Of a stretch of DNA of 17,955 nucleotides, positions 1-7,194 are shown piece after piece. Below the pieces are notes generated by a model. It was not told where the DNA came from. It searched no databases and worked only from the letters and a program-made list of their open reading frames with translations. The position numbers were made by a program, and so were the translations under genes. The DNA comes from Clostridia bacterium (GTDB lineage Bacteria > Bacillota > Clostridia > Christensenellales > UBA1242). Location of the stretch: positions 1 through 17,955 of the forward strand of contig JAFZXQ010000036.1 of NCBI GenBank assembly GCA_017616705.1, given 5' to 3'. Every line of letters begins with the position of its first letter. The first letter of the stretch is position 1.

Positions 1-156
1 AACAAGAGAATAAATTGGAAAAACAATTTGATAAAGCCCAAGCCCCTCTGCCCCAACAATCCAAGTTAGCGGAAGCCTAAAAAAGGCACCTAGTGCCTTG
101 CTTATAAACAATAACAAACAGAGCAGTATTGCGTTGTGAGCAAAAGTCTTTTTCAT
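1..156 (-). CDS. SpoVB/MurJ-like flippase, N-terminal fragment (cut by window edge)
   Basis: Only the first 52 codons are in the window. The translation starts MKKTFAHNAILL and continues with FISKALGAFFRLPLTWIVGAEGLG, then LYQIVFPIYSLV. A first membrane helix followed by a G-x-x-x-R-[IL]-P pattern and a G-x-E-G-[LV]-G-L-Y motif is typical of the MATE/MOP-superfamily polysaccharide flippases that include SpoVB and MurJ, which move lipid-linked precursors across the membrane. The codon just before the ATG is TAG, so the gene cannot begin further upstream. There is no Shine-Dalgarno. A weak promoter-like pair (164-192) would put the transcript start at or next to the ATG. The subfamily (SpoVB, MurJ or another exporter) cannot be decided from 52 residues. 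Confidence 0.72.
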   Translation of the reverse strand, partial: MKKTFAHNAILLCLLLFISKALGAFFRLPLTWIVGAEGLGLYQIVFPIYSLV

Positions 157-163
157 CTAGATT

Positions 164-192
164 AGTATGCGCAATAAACTCTTGTTTATAAA
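164..192 (-). promoter_or_regulatory. Weak promoter candidate for the SpoVB-like gene
   Basis: TTTATA (187-192), a 17-base spacer, then CATACT (164-169). Each box matches the sigma-A consensus at 4 of 6 positions. The -10 ends 7 bases before the ATG at 156, and no ribosome site lies between. The gene could equally be read through from the gene ending at 196. Confidence 0.3.
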
Positions 193-195
193 TAA

Positions 196-777
196 TTAAA
201 CGTCTTCTTCAAATGAAAGCGTAAACGAAATATTAGCCCCAACAAGTGCTTCCCCTGAAAGCGAGTGAAGCCAAACGTAAAAAGTCATTTCAAGTGGCTC
301 GCTAATTGCGTTTCCTGATGCAATTTTAACCTTATCGCCCTCAAGCGTTTGCGAACTATTTAAAACATCTTTAAGCCCAACCTTTATATGCTCTCGCTCA
401 TCAGAAACATTTTCGGCGCCCTCAACTTTAATATCAGTGACGTAAAGTGCCCATTTTGTTTGCGAAGTTAAATAAAAAGTTGAATAAAGCCCCTCGCTGC
501 CCTTTTGATCAGTTACCGTTGTTGGAATCTCATAGTCAGGGTCATCTTCGCCCGTAACGGGTTTTAGCCCCAATTTTGACGTTGATAATTTAAGACTATT
601 TATCGTTTCATTTTTATCATTAGTTACGTTAATCCCTTCCTCTAAAACTATTTTAGGGTCGCCAACAACAACCTTTTTGCCTGGGTAAACAAATGCCATA
701 AATGAACTTCCAATAATAGCAAAAAACAAAATAAGAAAAATGGTTAACATTACTGCGCCGATGTTTTTTCCTTCCAT
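196..777 (-). CDS. Membrane-anchored exported protein, function unknown
   Basis: This is a 193-residue protein with one hydrophobic N-terminal segment (about residues 8-31, short positive MEGKN start) and a mostly polar, acidic, beta-prone remainder. The likely topology is a membrane anchor with an extracellular domain. No cleavage site, sortase motif or cysteine lipobox is seen. I do not recognise a family. The length and alternating beta pattern at the C-terminus (NISFTLSFEEDV) would suit a small Ig-like or camelysin-like fold, but that is only a guess. The start is supported by AAGGAG about 6 bases before the ATG. It follows the terminator of the gene at 852-1034 with no clear promoter in between, so it may depend on read-through. 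Confidence 0.75.
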   Translation of the reverse strand: MEGKNIGAVMLTIFLILFFAIIGSSFMAFVYPGKKVVVGDPKIVLEEGINVTNDKNETINSLKLSTSKLGLKPVTGEDDPDYEIPTTVTDQKGSEGLYSTFYLTSQTKWALYVTDIKVEGAENVSDEREHIKVGLKDVLNSSQTLEGDKVKIASGNAISEPLEMTFYVWLHSLSGEALVGANISFTLSFEEDV

Positions 778-820
778 ATAAACTCCTTAAAATAATGTTA
801 ACCTTATTAAAAATTTTTAA

Positions 821-843
821 ACAAAAAACCGGGCCAAGCCCGG
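821..843 (-). terminator. Rho-independent terminator after the two-TM mini-protein
   Basis: A 6-bp GC stem (CCGGGC/GCCCGG, 829-843) has a three-base loop and is followed on the minus strand by TTTTTTGTTT. It lies 8 bases after the stop codon at 852. Confidence 0.85.
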
Positions 844-851
844 CAATTTGT

Positions 852-1034
852 TTATTTCTGTTTCTTAGCGATAAGCCAAAGAGCAATTGATTGGAAAACA
901 GCTAATCCAACAATAGCAACAAACATAATGATTGTGAAAACTGAAGGATTAACGATTAAGCAAACAAGCCCAGTAACAACGCAGATTAATGTTAAAATAA
1001 CACCAATAATCATTGCATTTCTATTCATTTCCAT
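852..1034 (-). CDS. Small two-TM membrane protein
   Basis: This 60-residue protein has two hydrophobic stretches (about residues 7-29 and 33-54) and a basic KKQK tail, so both termini probably face the cytoplasm. No family is recognised. It is very likely a real gene rather than a chance frame: it has a ribosome site (AAGAGG, 8 bases before the ATG), its own extended -10 promoter (1057-1085) and its own terminator (821-843), making it a free-standing single-gene unit. The next in-frame ATG (1028) is a possible alternative start but is further from the ribosome site. Confidence 0.75.
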   Translation of the reverse strand: MEMNRNAMIIGVILTLICVVTGLVCLIVNPSVFTIIMFVAIVGLAVFQSIALWLIAKKQK

Positions 1035-1056
1035 AATTCTTACCTCTTACGAACAT

Positions 1057-1085
1057 ATTATAACACATATTTTTTGAAATTTCCA
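1057..1085 (-). promoter_or_regulatory. Extended -10 promoter of the two-TM mini-protein
   Basis: TGGAAA (1080-1085), a 17-base spacer, then TATAAT (1057-1062) preceded by TGT, which is the TGn extended -10 element. The predicted start lies about 16 bases before the ATG at 1034 and leaves room for the AAGAGG ribosome site. Confidence 0.75.
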
Positions 1086-1103
1086 TAGTTTTATGAAAAT
1101 TTT

Positions 1104-1379
1104 TTATTTTTTAGTTCTGTCTTCTGACAACACTAAAAGAGTTGCCGCCGCGTCAGTATTAACCTTCTTTATAACCCGCCTGTCACTAAACTTTTTTCTA
1201 ATATAATCTTTAATAACAGTTCCCTTATGAAAGCCGTGAACAACTAAAATCGCATCAACGTTAATATCAACTAAATCAAGCATATAAAGCAACTCACTTC
1301 GCGCTTCTTCTAGCGTTTTGTTATGAACGTCAAGTTCAACTATATTGCCATATTTTAATTTTAAAAACGGATCAATCAT
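1104..1379 (-). CDS. Stand-alone Smr-domain protein
   Basis: This 91-residue protein is almost entirely an Smr (small MutS-related) domain. It has the N-terminal LDVHNKTLEEA motif (residues 16-26, normally LDLHGxxxxEA) and the HGxxxGT signature as HGFHKGT (48-54), followed by the basic helix VIKDYIRKKF. Smr domains are found at the C-terminus of MutS2 and as single-domain proteins, and several have nuclease or RNA-binding activity. The specific substrate here is unknown. The glycine after the first histidine is replaced by asparagine (DVHNK). Its ATG overlaps the TAA of the upstream Ig-like gene by one base (TAATG), so it is probably translated by coupling and transcribed from the 3115-3143 promoter. 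No clear terminator follows it. Confidence 0.82.
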   Translation of the reverse strand: MIDPFLKLKYGNIVELDVHNKTLEEARSELLYMLDLVDINVDAILVVHGFHKGTVIKDYIRKKFSDRRVIKKVNTDAAATLLVLSEDRTKK

Positions 1380-3076
1380 TATGACACCATTACAATATTG
1401 CCGTTTTCATCAGAAATTTCATTTGTAAACCTTAGGCGATCATCCCAGTTTTTATAGGTATAATAATTGTTTTCATCTTTCACATAAAGCATTTCAACAT
1501 TTATTACGTCATATTCAAAATAAGTGAAGCCTATTCCAATTCCGTTTATGATATAAGACGAACTTGCAACGTTACCTGTTGCGCCATCAAGCCCCGCAAC
1601 CAACCAAAGTTTATCAGGAGCAGGCGTTGATTTAACGCCACTGCTTATCAAAACTGACGTTTCAGCGCCCTTTTCTATTTCACGGTCGCCATTGTTATAA
1701 ACCTTCCAAACTTTAAAATAGAAAGATTTAACCCTAGAACTATAATAAATTGTTTCATGAATATCGTTAACGTTAACGCCAGCCCATTCAATTCCACTAT
1801 AATTATAAATATTCTTGTTAACCTTTGTGTTGTGGTCTGGGTCGAGTTCGTCAAATTCTGGATCTGGTTCAGCAAATTTTGGACTTGAAGCAACTTCAAT
1901 CTCAGTTGCAACCATATATTTATGATAAACATTAACGTTAAGCATATATGTTCCCGTTATTGTTTTAGTTCCATCACTTGCCTCAATAAATGTTCTAAGC
2001 GTTATAAAGCCTAACGCATGAGGAATTTCGCCATTACTAACATTATAAACAACTGAAGTTTCAGAAAACCTATCAACAAAAGATTTTTTAACTAAAATTC
2101 TGTTGTTATCTTTATCTAACCTAACCCCATCACTATCAAAAGGCATAAGCTCTTCGCTTGATGCTGAAATATCAGGATGTGGCCAGTTAATAATGTTAAC
2201 AGGGGTTGTTGAAAATGAAGCAATTTCAACGCCATTAGCATTAACGTTTGTTTCACCGTTAGAGCCAATCAATTTATAATAAAAAGAATAATCTTTGCCA
2301 TCATCATACATAGTTACGCTTGAAACATCATTTCCGTTTTTATCAACGAAATGAAGCTCGTTTATTGAATTATCAATAACTGTTACATTAAACTTATCTC
2401 TAATGTTAGCGTTTCCTGAACAATAAGCAATTATTGTTGCCGTTCCAGCGCTAACAGGGCTAATATAATATTTACCATCTTTAACGATAACTTTAGCAAC
2501 TTCTGGGTTTGTTGATTCAAAAGATAAACTAAATGCATTATTTGAAGCGCTAAACAAAATCTTAAACTCTTTTAATGAATTATTTTCGGTTGAAAGGTAA
2601 ACCTCACAATCAGATAGTTCCCTATAAACAATACATTCAAAATCGGCTAATTCTTTTTCTGTTATAGAATCATCTTCATTTTTTATCGTTTGGGTAACGC
2701 TAAACGTACATTGCCCTATCTTTTTACCATAAATATTATAGCCATAAATTGGTTCATCTTCAGTTGCAATCTCATAGTTTTCAATAACGGCAACGCTTTC
2801 ATCACTTGAAGTAAACGAATAACTAACCGTTGCTGTTGAAGTATAAACACTTGATATATCAACTAAATTCTTTTCCTTTTGGGCGTTTAAATAAATTTCG
2901 TAAACACTAACGTCGCTATTAACGTCGTTAACTATATTAGGCATCTCATAAGCCCTAAAATCATAAATTTCAACAGAAGAAACAGAGCTTACCATACTAA
3001 AAATAAGCAAGCCAGCAATAAAGCTTACTAAAATAATAGAACTAATTAAAATTGTTGTTTTTAATCTTCTGCTCAT
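1379..3076 (-). CDS. Membrane-anchored protein with bacterial Ig-like (BIG2-type) domains
   Basis: This 565-residue protein has one N-terminal membrane segment (about residues 8-32, after MSRRLK) and a long extracellular part. The best-resolved domain (about 158-234) shows the BIG2 pattern: SFESTNPEVAKV, then a glycine-containing turn, then ISPVSAGTATIIAYC, ending in FNVTVID. A more diverged Ig-like unit with SFTSSDESVAVIE precedes it (about 82-152). The C-terminal half (about 240-565) is beta-rich with no recognised domain. No LPXTG motif or S-layer repeat is present, so the N-terminal helix is the likely anchor. Such proteins usually sit on the cell surface, and the ligand is unknown. The SD-like AAGGGG is only 2 bases from the ATG, which is unusually close. 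It is the first gene of a two-gene unit with the Smr gene. Confidence 0.82.
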   Translation of the reverse strand: MSRRLKTTILISSIILVSFIAGLLIFSMVSSVSSVEIYDFRAYEMPNIVNDVNSDVSVYEIYLNAQKEKNLVDISSVYTSTATVSYSFTSSDESVAVIENYEIATEDEPIYGYNIYGKKIGQCTFSVTQTIKNEDDSITEKELADFECIVYRELSDCEVYLSTENNSLKEFKILFSASNNAFSLSFESTNPEVAKVIVKDGKYYISPVSAGTATIIAYCSGNANIRDKFNVTVIDNSINELHFVDKNGNDVSSVTMYDDGKDYSFYYKLIGSNGETNVNANGVEIASFSTTPVNIINWPHPDISASSEELMPFDSDGVRLDKDNNRILVKKSFVDRFSETSVVYNVSNGEIPHALGFITLRTFIEASDGTKTITGTYMLNVNVYHKYMVATEIEVASSPKFAEPDPEFDELDPDHNTKVNKNIYNYSGIEWAGVNVNDIHETIYYSSRVKSFYFKVWKVYNNGDREIEKGAETSVLISSGVKSTPAPDKLWLVAGLDGATGNVASSSYIINGIGIGFTYFEYDVINVEMLYVKDENNYYTYKNWDDRLRFTNEISDENGNIVMVS

Positions 3077-3114
3077 TTCCCCTTGTTCTATCCAAATATA
3101 ATATTACAATATAA

Positions 3115-3143
3115 AGTATATATTTAGTAAAAATTTTTGTCAA
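3115..3143 (-). promoter_or_regulatory. Strong sigma-A promoter for the BIG2/Smr unit
   Basis: A perfect -35 TTGACA (3138-3143), an exact 17-base spacer, then TATACT (3115-3120). The expected 5' leader is about 30 bases. The -35 box starts right after the T-run of the upstream terminator. Confidence 0.88.
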
Positions 3144-3172
3144 CAAAAAACCGCATACCAAGTATGCGGTTT
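3144..3172 (-). terminator. Terminator of the GLUG-repeat protein gene
   Basis: An 11-bp perfect stem (3148-3158 with 3162-3172, core CCGCATAC/GTATGCGG) with a three-base loop is followed on the minus strand by a run of T. It lies 14 bases after the stop at 3186. Confidence 0.9.
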
Positions 3173-3185
3173 TATTTAGTTTTTA

Positions 3186-5696
3186 TTAAACGTTACCAAG
3201 CTCAATAAAGTCAACGCGGTCAACATATTCAGCATTATCGTTATAAACTTTGCTATAACCATCTACTCCACTCTTAGCGCTTCCATAGAAATCAGTGATT
3301 TTATTATCAATGTATCCACGTAAGCTTAATTCACTTTCATGGTAAGTAAATGTTTCGCCGTAAGCTTTAATTGTAACTTGTCCTACAACATTTTCATGTA
3401 AATCAACGGCATTGTCATTTGCAATTGAACCAACTAAGCTTCCGATACTTCTAACAACTTTTCCAGTTTCAGCAGTAAGAGAATTAGCAACAAGTTCGAT
3501 ATCAATTGTTAAGTTAGAAACTTTATTTCCTGTAACAACGAAGTTAGAAAGAGTTAAGCCTGAGTGATTATCAAGAGCATCAGTTCTTCCTGAAACAGAA
3601 CCAATTAAACCACCAACCAACATTTCTTTGTAAGAAACTTCGTTGATTGTTGCTTCCCATTTAGAAGCATTAGCAAACATAGATCCGCTAACCTCGTTAT
3701 TTGTGATTGTTACGCCATCTTCATAAACTCTAGCAACAAGTCCGCCCATTTCAGAAACGGCATATCTTCTTCCGCTAACGATATCTCTGTTAGCATTAAT
3801 TATAACGTTAACATGATCAATTGTTGAATCAGCGTAAACATAGTTAACACCACCAGCAATTGAATAAGTTGTGCTTGCGTTATTAGTTAAGTTGCTGCTT
3901 GTTACGTTAACATTAACATTAACATTGCTAATTGTTGAGCCATTGCTTACGTTAGCAATACCAGCCATGTTAATTCCGTTAACTAATGTTGCTCTAACGT
4001 CAAGGTTAGAAATTGTTCCAGTAGTTTCGGCAGCAACACCAGCAGTATAAGCTTCTGTTAATGCTTTAGCATAGTTTTCATCAGGAACACTAGCTGAAGC
4101 GCTATCAGCAACAACAACCACTTTTGTTTTAGCTTCGCCAGCTGAGCCAGTAATGTTGCCATCATTGTAGCAAGCAACACCACCAACCTTAACGCCTCTA
4201 ACTACAACGTCAACAGCGTTTTCAGTAACTGTTTCATCATAAACAACATTTTTATAGTTGTTGTAAACAACGCCACCAACATGGTAACCAACTAAGTTTC
4301 CGCTAACAACGCTATTCTTAACTGTTCCGTAGTTGATTCCAACAATACCACCAACAAATGCTTTAACATCAACAGCAGCGTTAACTTTAACATTTTCAAC
4401 TGTTGAAGCAAGAGAATATGTGTTAGTGTCAAGTTGTGCAACAGCACCACCAACAACTGTTCCCTTAACACCAGTTAAGTCTTCAGTGTTGATTGTTGCG
4501 AATTTTTCATTTCCGTTAACTGTTACGTTAACAATGCTATTCTTAGCAGTTAAGTTTCTACCTGATCCAACTAAACCACCGATATATAAACCGTTGTTAT
4601 AAAGAGTTGATGCAGTTAATGTAACTTCAACGTTTTCAATAAGGTTAGCAACACCAGTTCCACGAGCAGTAGCACCAGCAACACCACCAACTTTAGAAGC
4701 AACATTTTCAACATATTCATGGTTAGCGTAAACCTTAGTGTTAACTTTTAACCCGCTAATTGTTGAGTTATAGCTAACACCAACAACACCACCAATTCCG
4801 GCATACATGTTACCAGCAACATATGAGTAAGCCCTAACTGTTGAGCTAACTGATGCAGTTGTTGCAGTAATTTCGCAGTTTTCAGCATAAGCGATAACCG
4901 CACCAATATTGATTCTTCTTAATGCAACATAATCAGTTATTTCGCCATTAGCAATAGCATTAGCAATAACGTCTTTAACTTCATTAGCAACAGTAACTTG
5001 CATATTGTTGATTCCAAGATCAACAACACTAGCATTCAAACCATATCCAATGAAACCAAGATCGAAGAATGCTTCGTTATTTGAGCTAACTTCTGAAATT
5101 TGAACGTAATCAGCATAATTGTTAACATTAACATCAATATTAATGTTAGAAATAGTTTTGCCATTACCTTTGATTGTTCCTTGGAACTTATGAGCTCTAT
5201 TACCTATTGGCATAAAGCTTTGACCAGCCATATCAATATCAGCTTTAACTTCGCAAACAAATTCTGGTTTAGAAACAATACTATCGCCATCTTTAACAAG
5301 TTCGCTTAATTCTTGAACGTGTTTAGCATTAGCAATAATCCAAGGGGTTTCAGCATCTTGACCATTACCTTGAGTAAATACCTCAATGGTTAAGTCAGCA
5401 ACTTTACCATTTTGTTTGTGAGCTTTACCACTGATAGATCCAGCAGCCTTAGCTACAATTTTTCCTTCTTCATTATAACCAATGAAACTATTTTCATCAG
5501 CAAGATCTATTGCAAGATCAACTTTCTTGTAATCTCCTAGTTCTGTTAATTCATCGCCTGTTCTATAAGCTAGATAAATTGCTGGTTCTGGCTTGCTGTT
5601 AACTAAGCTTCCAATAACCGTAACAACCGTTGCAACTGATAAAACAAGTGTTAAAACAACGGAAACTATTATAGAGCATATTACACCTTTTTTCAT
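3186..5696 (-). CDS. Large GLUG/beta-helix repeat surface protein
   Basis: This 836-residue protein has an N-terminal membrane segment (about residues 5-30) and a long repetitive extracellular region. Near residues 118-188 it has the order typical of GLUG-type surface proteins: PWIIANAKHVQELSELVKDG, then DIDMAGQSFMPIG, then FQGTIKGNGKTISNINI. After that come many units of the form GG-[IV]-x-G or VGGV followed by N/V/T-rich strands (NVNVNV, KVGGVA, GGLVGS), as expected for a right-handed beta-helix. Adhesin-like roles are common in this group, but the ligand is unknown. There is no C-terminal cell-wall anchor. The start at 5696 is chosen because AGGAG lies 5 bases upstream and the -10 box (5731-5736) lies within the longer frame that would open at 5747. 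Confidence 0.83.
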   Translation of the reverse strand: MKKGVICSIIVSVVLTLVLSVATVVTVIGSLVNSKPEPAIYLAYRTGDELTELGDYKKVDLAIDLADENSFIGYNEEGKIVAKAAGSISGKAHKQNGKVADLTIEVFTQGNGQDAETPWIIANAKHVQELSELVKDGDSIVSKPEFVCEVKADIDMAGQSFMPIGNRAHKFQGTIKGNGKTISNINIDVNVNNYADYVQISEVSSNNEAFFDLGFIGYGLNASVVDLGINNMQVTVANEVKDVIANAIANGEITDYVALRRINIGAVIAYAENCEITATTASVSSTVRAYSYVAGNMYAGIGGVVGVSYNSTISGLKVNTKVYANHEYVENVASKVGGVAGATARGTGVANLIENVEVTLTASTLYNNGLYIGGLVGSGRNLTAKNSIVNVTVNGNEKFATINTEDLTGVKGTVVGGAVAQLDTNTYSLASTVENVKVNAAVDVKAFVGGIVGINYGTVKNSVVSGNLVGYHVGGVVYNNYKNVVYDETVTENAVDVVVRGVKVGGVACYNDGNITGSAGEAKTKVVVVADSASASVPDENYAKALTEAYTAGVAAETTGTISNLDVRATLVNGINMAGIANVSNGSTISNVNVNVNVTSSNLTNNASTTYSIAGGVNYVYADSTIDHVNVIINANRDIVSGRRYAVSEMGGLVARVYEDGVTITNNEVSGSMFANASKWEATINEVSYKEMLVGGLIGSVSGRTDALDNHSGLTLSNFVVTGNKVSNLTIDIELVANSLTAETGKVVRSIGSLVGSIANDNAVDLHENVVGQVTIKAYGETFTYHESELSLRGYIDNKITDFYGSAKSGVDGYSKVYNDNAEYVDRVDFIELGNV

Positions 5697-5730
5697 AACA
5701 ACTCCTATTAATCCTAGATTTTCTGCATAA

Positions 5731-5759
5731 ATTATACCCAAAAGCAATTAAAAAGTCAA
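5731..5759 (-). promoter_or_regulatory. Strong promoter of the GLUG-repeat gene
   Basis: TTGACT (5754-5759), 17-base spacer, TATAAT (5731-5736). The expected start is about 28 bases before the ATG at 5696, and AGGAG lies inside that leader. Confidence 0.87.
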
Positions 5760-5784
5760 TACCTATGGAAAAATAATAGCAAAA

Positions 5785-5819
5785 AATTAAAAAAATCACC
5801 ATCTGTTTGGTGACTTTTT
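5785..5819 (-). terminator. Terminator of the Ig-like lipoprotein gene
   Basis: A TCACCA/TGGTGA stem (796-813 of the 5000s) with a six-base loop, extended by A/T pairs, is followed on the minus strand by a long T-rich run. It is about 76 bases after the stop at 5895. The interval between (5820-5894) is plain AT-rich sequence with nothing I recognise. Confidence 0.75.
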
Positions 5820-5894
5820 AATTATATTTTGCAGTTTTATAACTATTTTTGGTTAACTTTACTAATTTTGATTATTAAAAATTGCAATCATAAA

Positions 5895-7058
5895 CTAACT
5901 ATTGACATCTAATATAATATTGAAGTCATTAGTGTCCTTAATAAAGTTTGGCCCAGAAATAACTATCTTATCTGTTGCGTCAAAAGTTATGCCTTCCCCG
6001 CTATCATTAGTAATCGAAATCCTTAGATAGTTTGGCTCATTCGCGCTGTTAGCAACATATTGTTTTGTTATGGTTGCATTACCAACATTATTACCAATTC
6101 CGGTTAAAACAACCTCATCATAAACAGCTGAATTTTCAATAATGTTCATATTCTTATCAAGCAAATAGAGTTTATATTCTTCTGGCGCTGCATTAGGAGC
6201 AAGCGTTGTTATGCCTAGGCTATAATGATAAGAATTGTCTTCATCTTTAACCGCTGTTTTGATATCATTATTAACAACCAATCTTGAATCAGCGCAGACT
6301 GGAACAACATTAATTTGAATTCTAGAATAACTCTTATAAGTATTAGAGTTTCTAGCATATTCAACCCTATTGCCGTTTGAATCAACCAAATAAACAGTTA
6401 TGATTGCTGAGCCAATTTTATCACCAGCCGTAACAATTAAATTCTTATTATCTTGGCTAACGGAACAAACTGTTGGGTCACTGCTTTCCATTTCAAAACT
6501 AAATATCTCACCACTAACTTCGTGATATTTATTGCTGTCGCTAAGGCTATAATTTTCAACCCTTCCCGTTTCAGCGTTAAAGTAAGAAGTGAAATCTCCT
6601 ATCATTGAAAATGTTGTGCTGTTTCCGCTAACAAGAGTGACGCTGTTAAGCGTTGTATAAACACTGCTTTGAGCATAATTAGTTATTTCAGGCGTTTTAC
6701 TATGAACTAAAACGGTTTTTGAAGGATAAATTTTTCTAACAACATAACATGAATCAGTTAAACTTCCGCTTTGAACTGAAACCAAAACCGGTTCAAAGTT
6801 CATGGCGTTTGTTATTGTTATAACGCCGTTACTTAGCGAGAAACCACCTTCTTGGCTAGTTGTATAACCAACTCTATAGTTTCTTGAAGTTGAAGGATAA
6901 ACTTTATAATCAAGTTTTGTTGCGCAATTAACATCAACATAAAAAACAGGCTTACTAAACTTAATGGCAACGATTGCTGATCCCCCAGAAATTCCGCAAC
7001 CACAAAGCATAAACCCAATAACAAAAATGCTAAAAATAACGCTAAAAAGTTTTTTCAT
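5895..7058 (-). CDS. Lipoprotein with bacterial Ig-like domain
   Basis: This 387-residue protein begins with a lipoprotein signal peptide: MKKLF, a hydrophobic core, then LCGC, which puts the lipidated cysteine at residue 21. It is therefore predicted to be attached to the outer face of the membrane. The middle part (about 180-255) has an Ig/BIG2-like run (FEMESSDPTVCSVSQDNKNL, then IVTAGDKIGSAIITVYLVD). The rest is beta-rich and unassigned. I use the ATG at 7058; a TTG one codon upstream is possible. The only SD-like stretch (AAAGGG) is about 15 bases away, too far to be convincing. It resembles the BIG2 protein at 1379-3076 in architecture, and the two may be part of one envelope system. 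Confidence 0.8.
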   Translation of the reverse strand: MKKLFSVIFSIFVIGFMLCGCGISGGSAIVAIKFSKPVFYVDVNCATKLDYKVYPSTSRNYRVGYTTSQEGGFSLSNGVITITNAMNFEPVLVSVQSGSLTDSCYVVRKIYPSKTVLVHSKTPEITNYAQSSVYTTLNSVTLVSGNSTTFSMIGDFTSYFNAETGRVENYSLSDSNKYHEVSGEIFSFEMESSDPTVCSVSQDNKNLIVTAGDKIGSAIITVYLVDSNGNRVEYARNSNTYKSYSRIQINVVPVCADSRLVVNNDIKTAVKDEDNSYHYSLGITTLAPNAAPEEYKLYLLDKNMNIIENSAVYDEVVLTGIGNNVGNATITKQYVANSANEPNYLRISITNDSGEGITFDATDKIVISGPNFIKDTNDFNIILDVNS

Positions 7059-7098
7059 CAATGTTTTGTTTTACCCTTTAATTATAATCCTTTATTTT

Positions 7099-7127
7099 AT
7101 TATAAACTTAGGGCAAAAAGTTGTCAA
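7099..7127 (-). promoter_or_regulatory. Consensus sigma-A promoter of the Ig-like lipoprotein
   Basis: TTGACA (7122-7127), exactly 17 bases, TATAAT (7099-7104): both boxes are perfect. The predicted leader is about 34 bases. It is divergent to the promoter of the plus-strand gene at 7195, with 32 bases between the two -35 boxes. Confidence 0.92.
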
Positions 7128-7159
7128 TTAAATTAAAGTTTAATATTAATTAAAAACTC

Positions 7160-7188
7160 TTGAAAAATAGCAACGAAATATGTAAAAT
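7160..7188 (+). promoter_or_regulatory. Promoter of the ttcA-like gene, predicted to give a leaderless mRNA
   Basis: TTGAAA (7160-7165), 17-base spacer, TAAAAT (7183-7188). Only six bases separate the -10 from the ATG at 7195, so the usual start site falls on the A of the ATG. Confidence 0.75.
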
Positions 7189-7194
7189 ATAGTT

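Noticed and set aside
3900..3930. Tandem TTAACA-like repeats (CRISPR-like or regulatory)
   Set aside because: They encode the NVNVNVN strand of the beta-helix, with no spacers of constant length.
4333..4602. Open frame on the plus strand inside the GLUG gene
   Set aside because: It is T/P/L-rich antisense shadow of a repetitive gene, with no ribosome site or promoter.
3186..5747. A longer reading frame for the GLUG protein starting at 5747
   Set aside because: The strong promoter's -10 (5731-5736) lies inside that extension, and AGGAG precedes the ATG at 5696.
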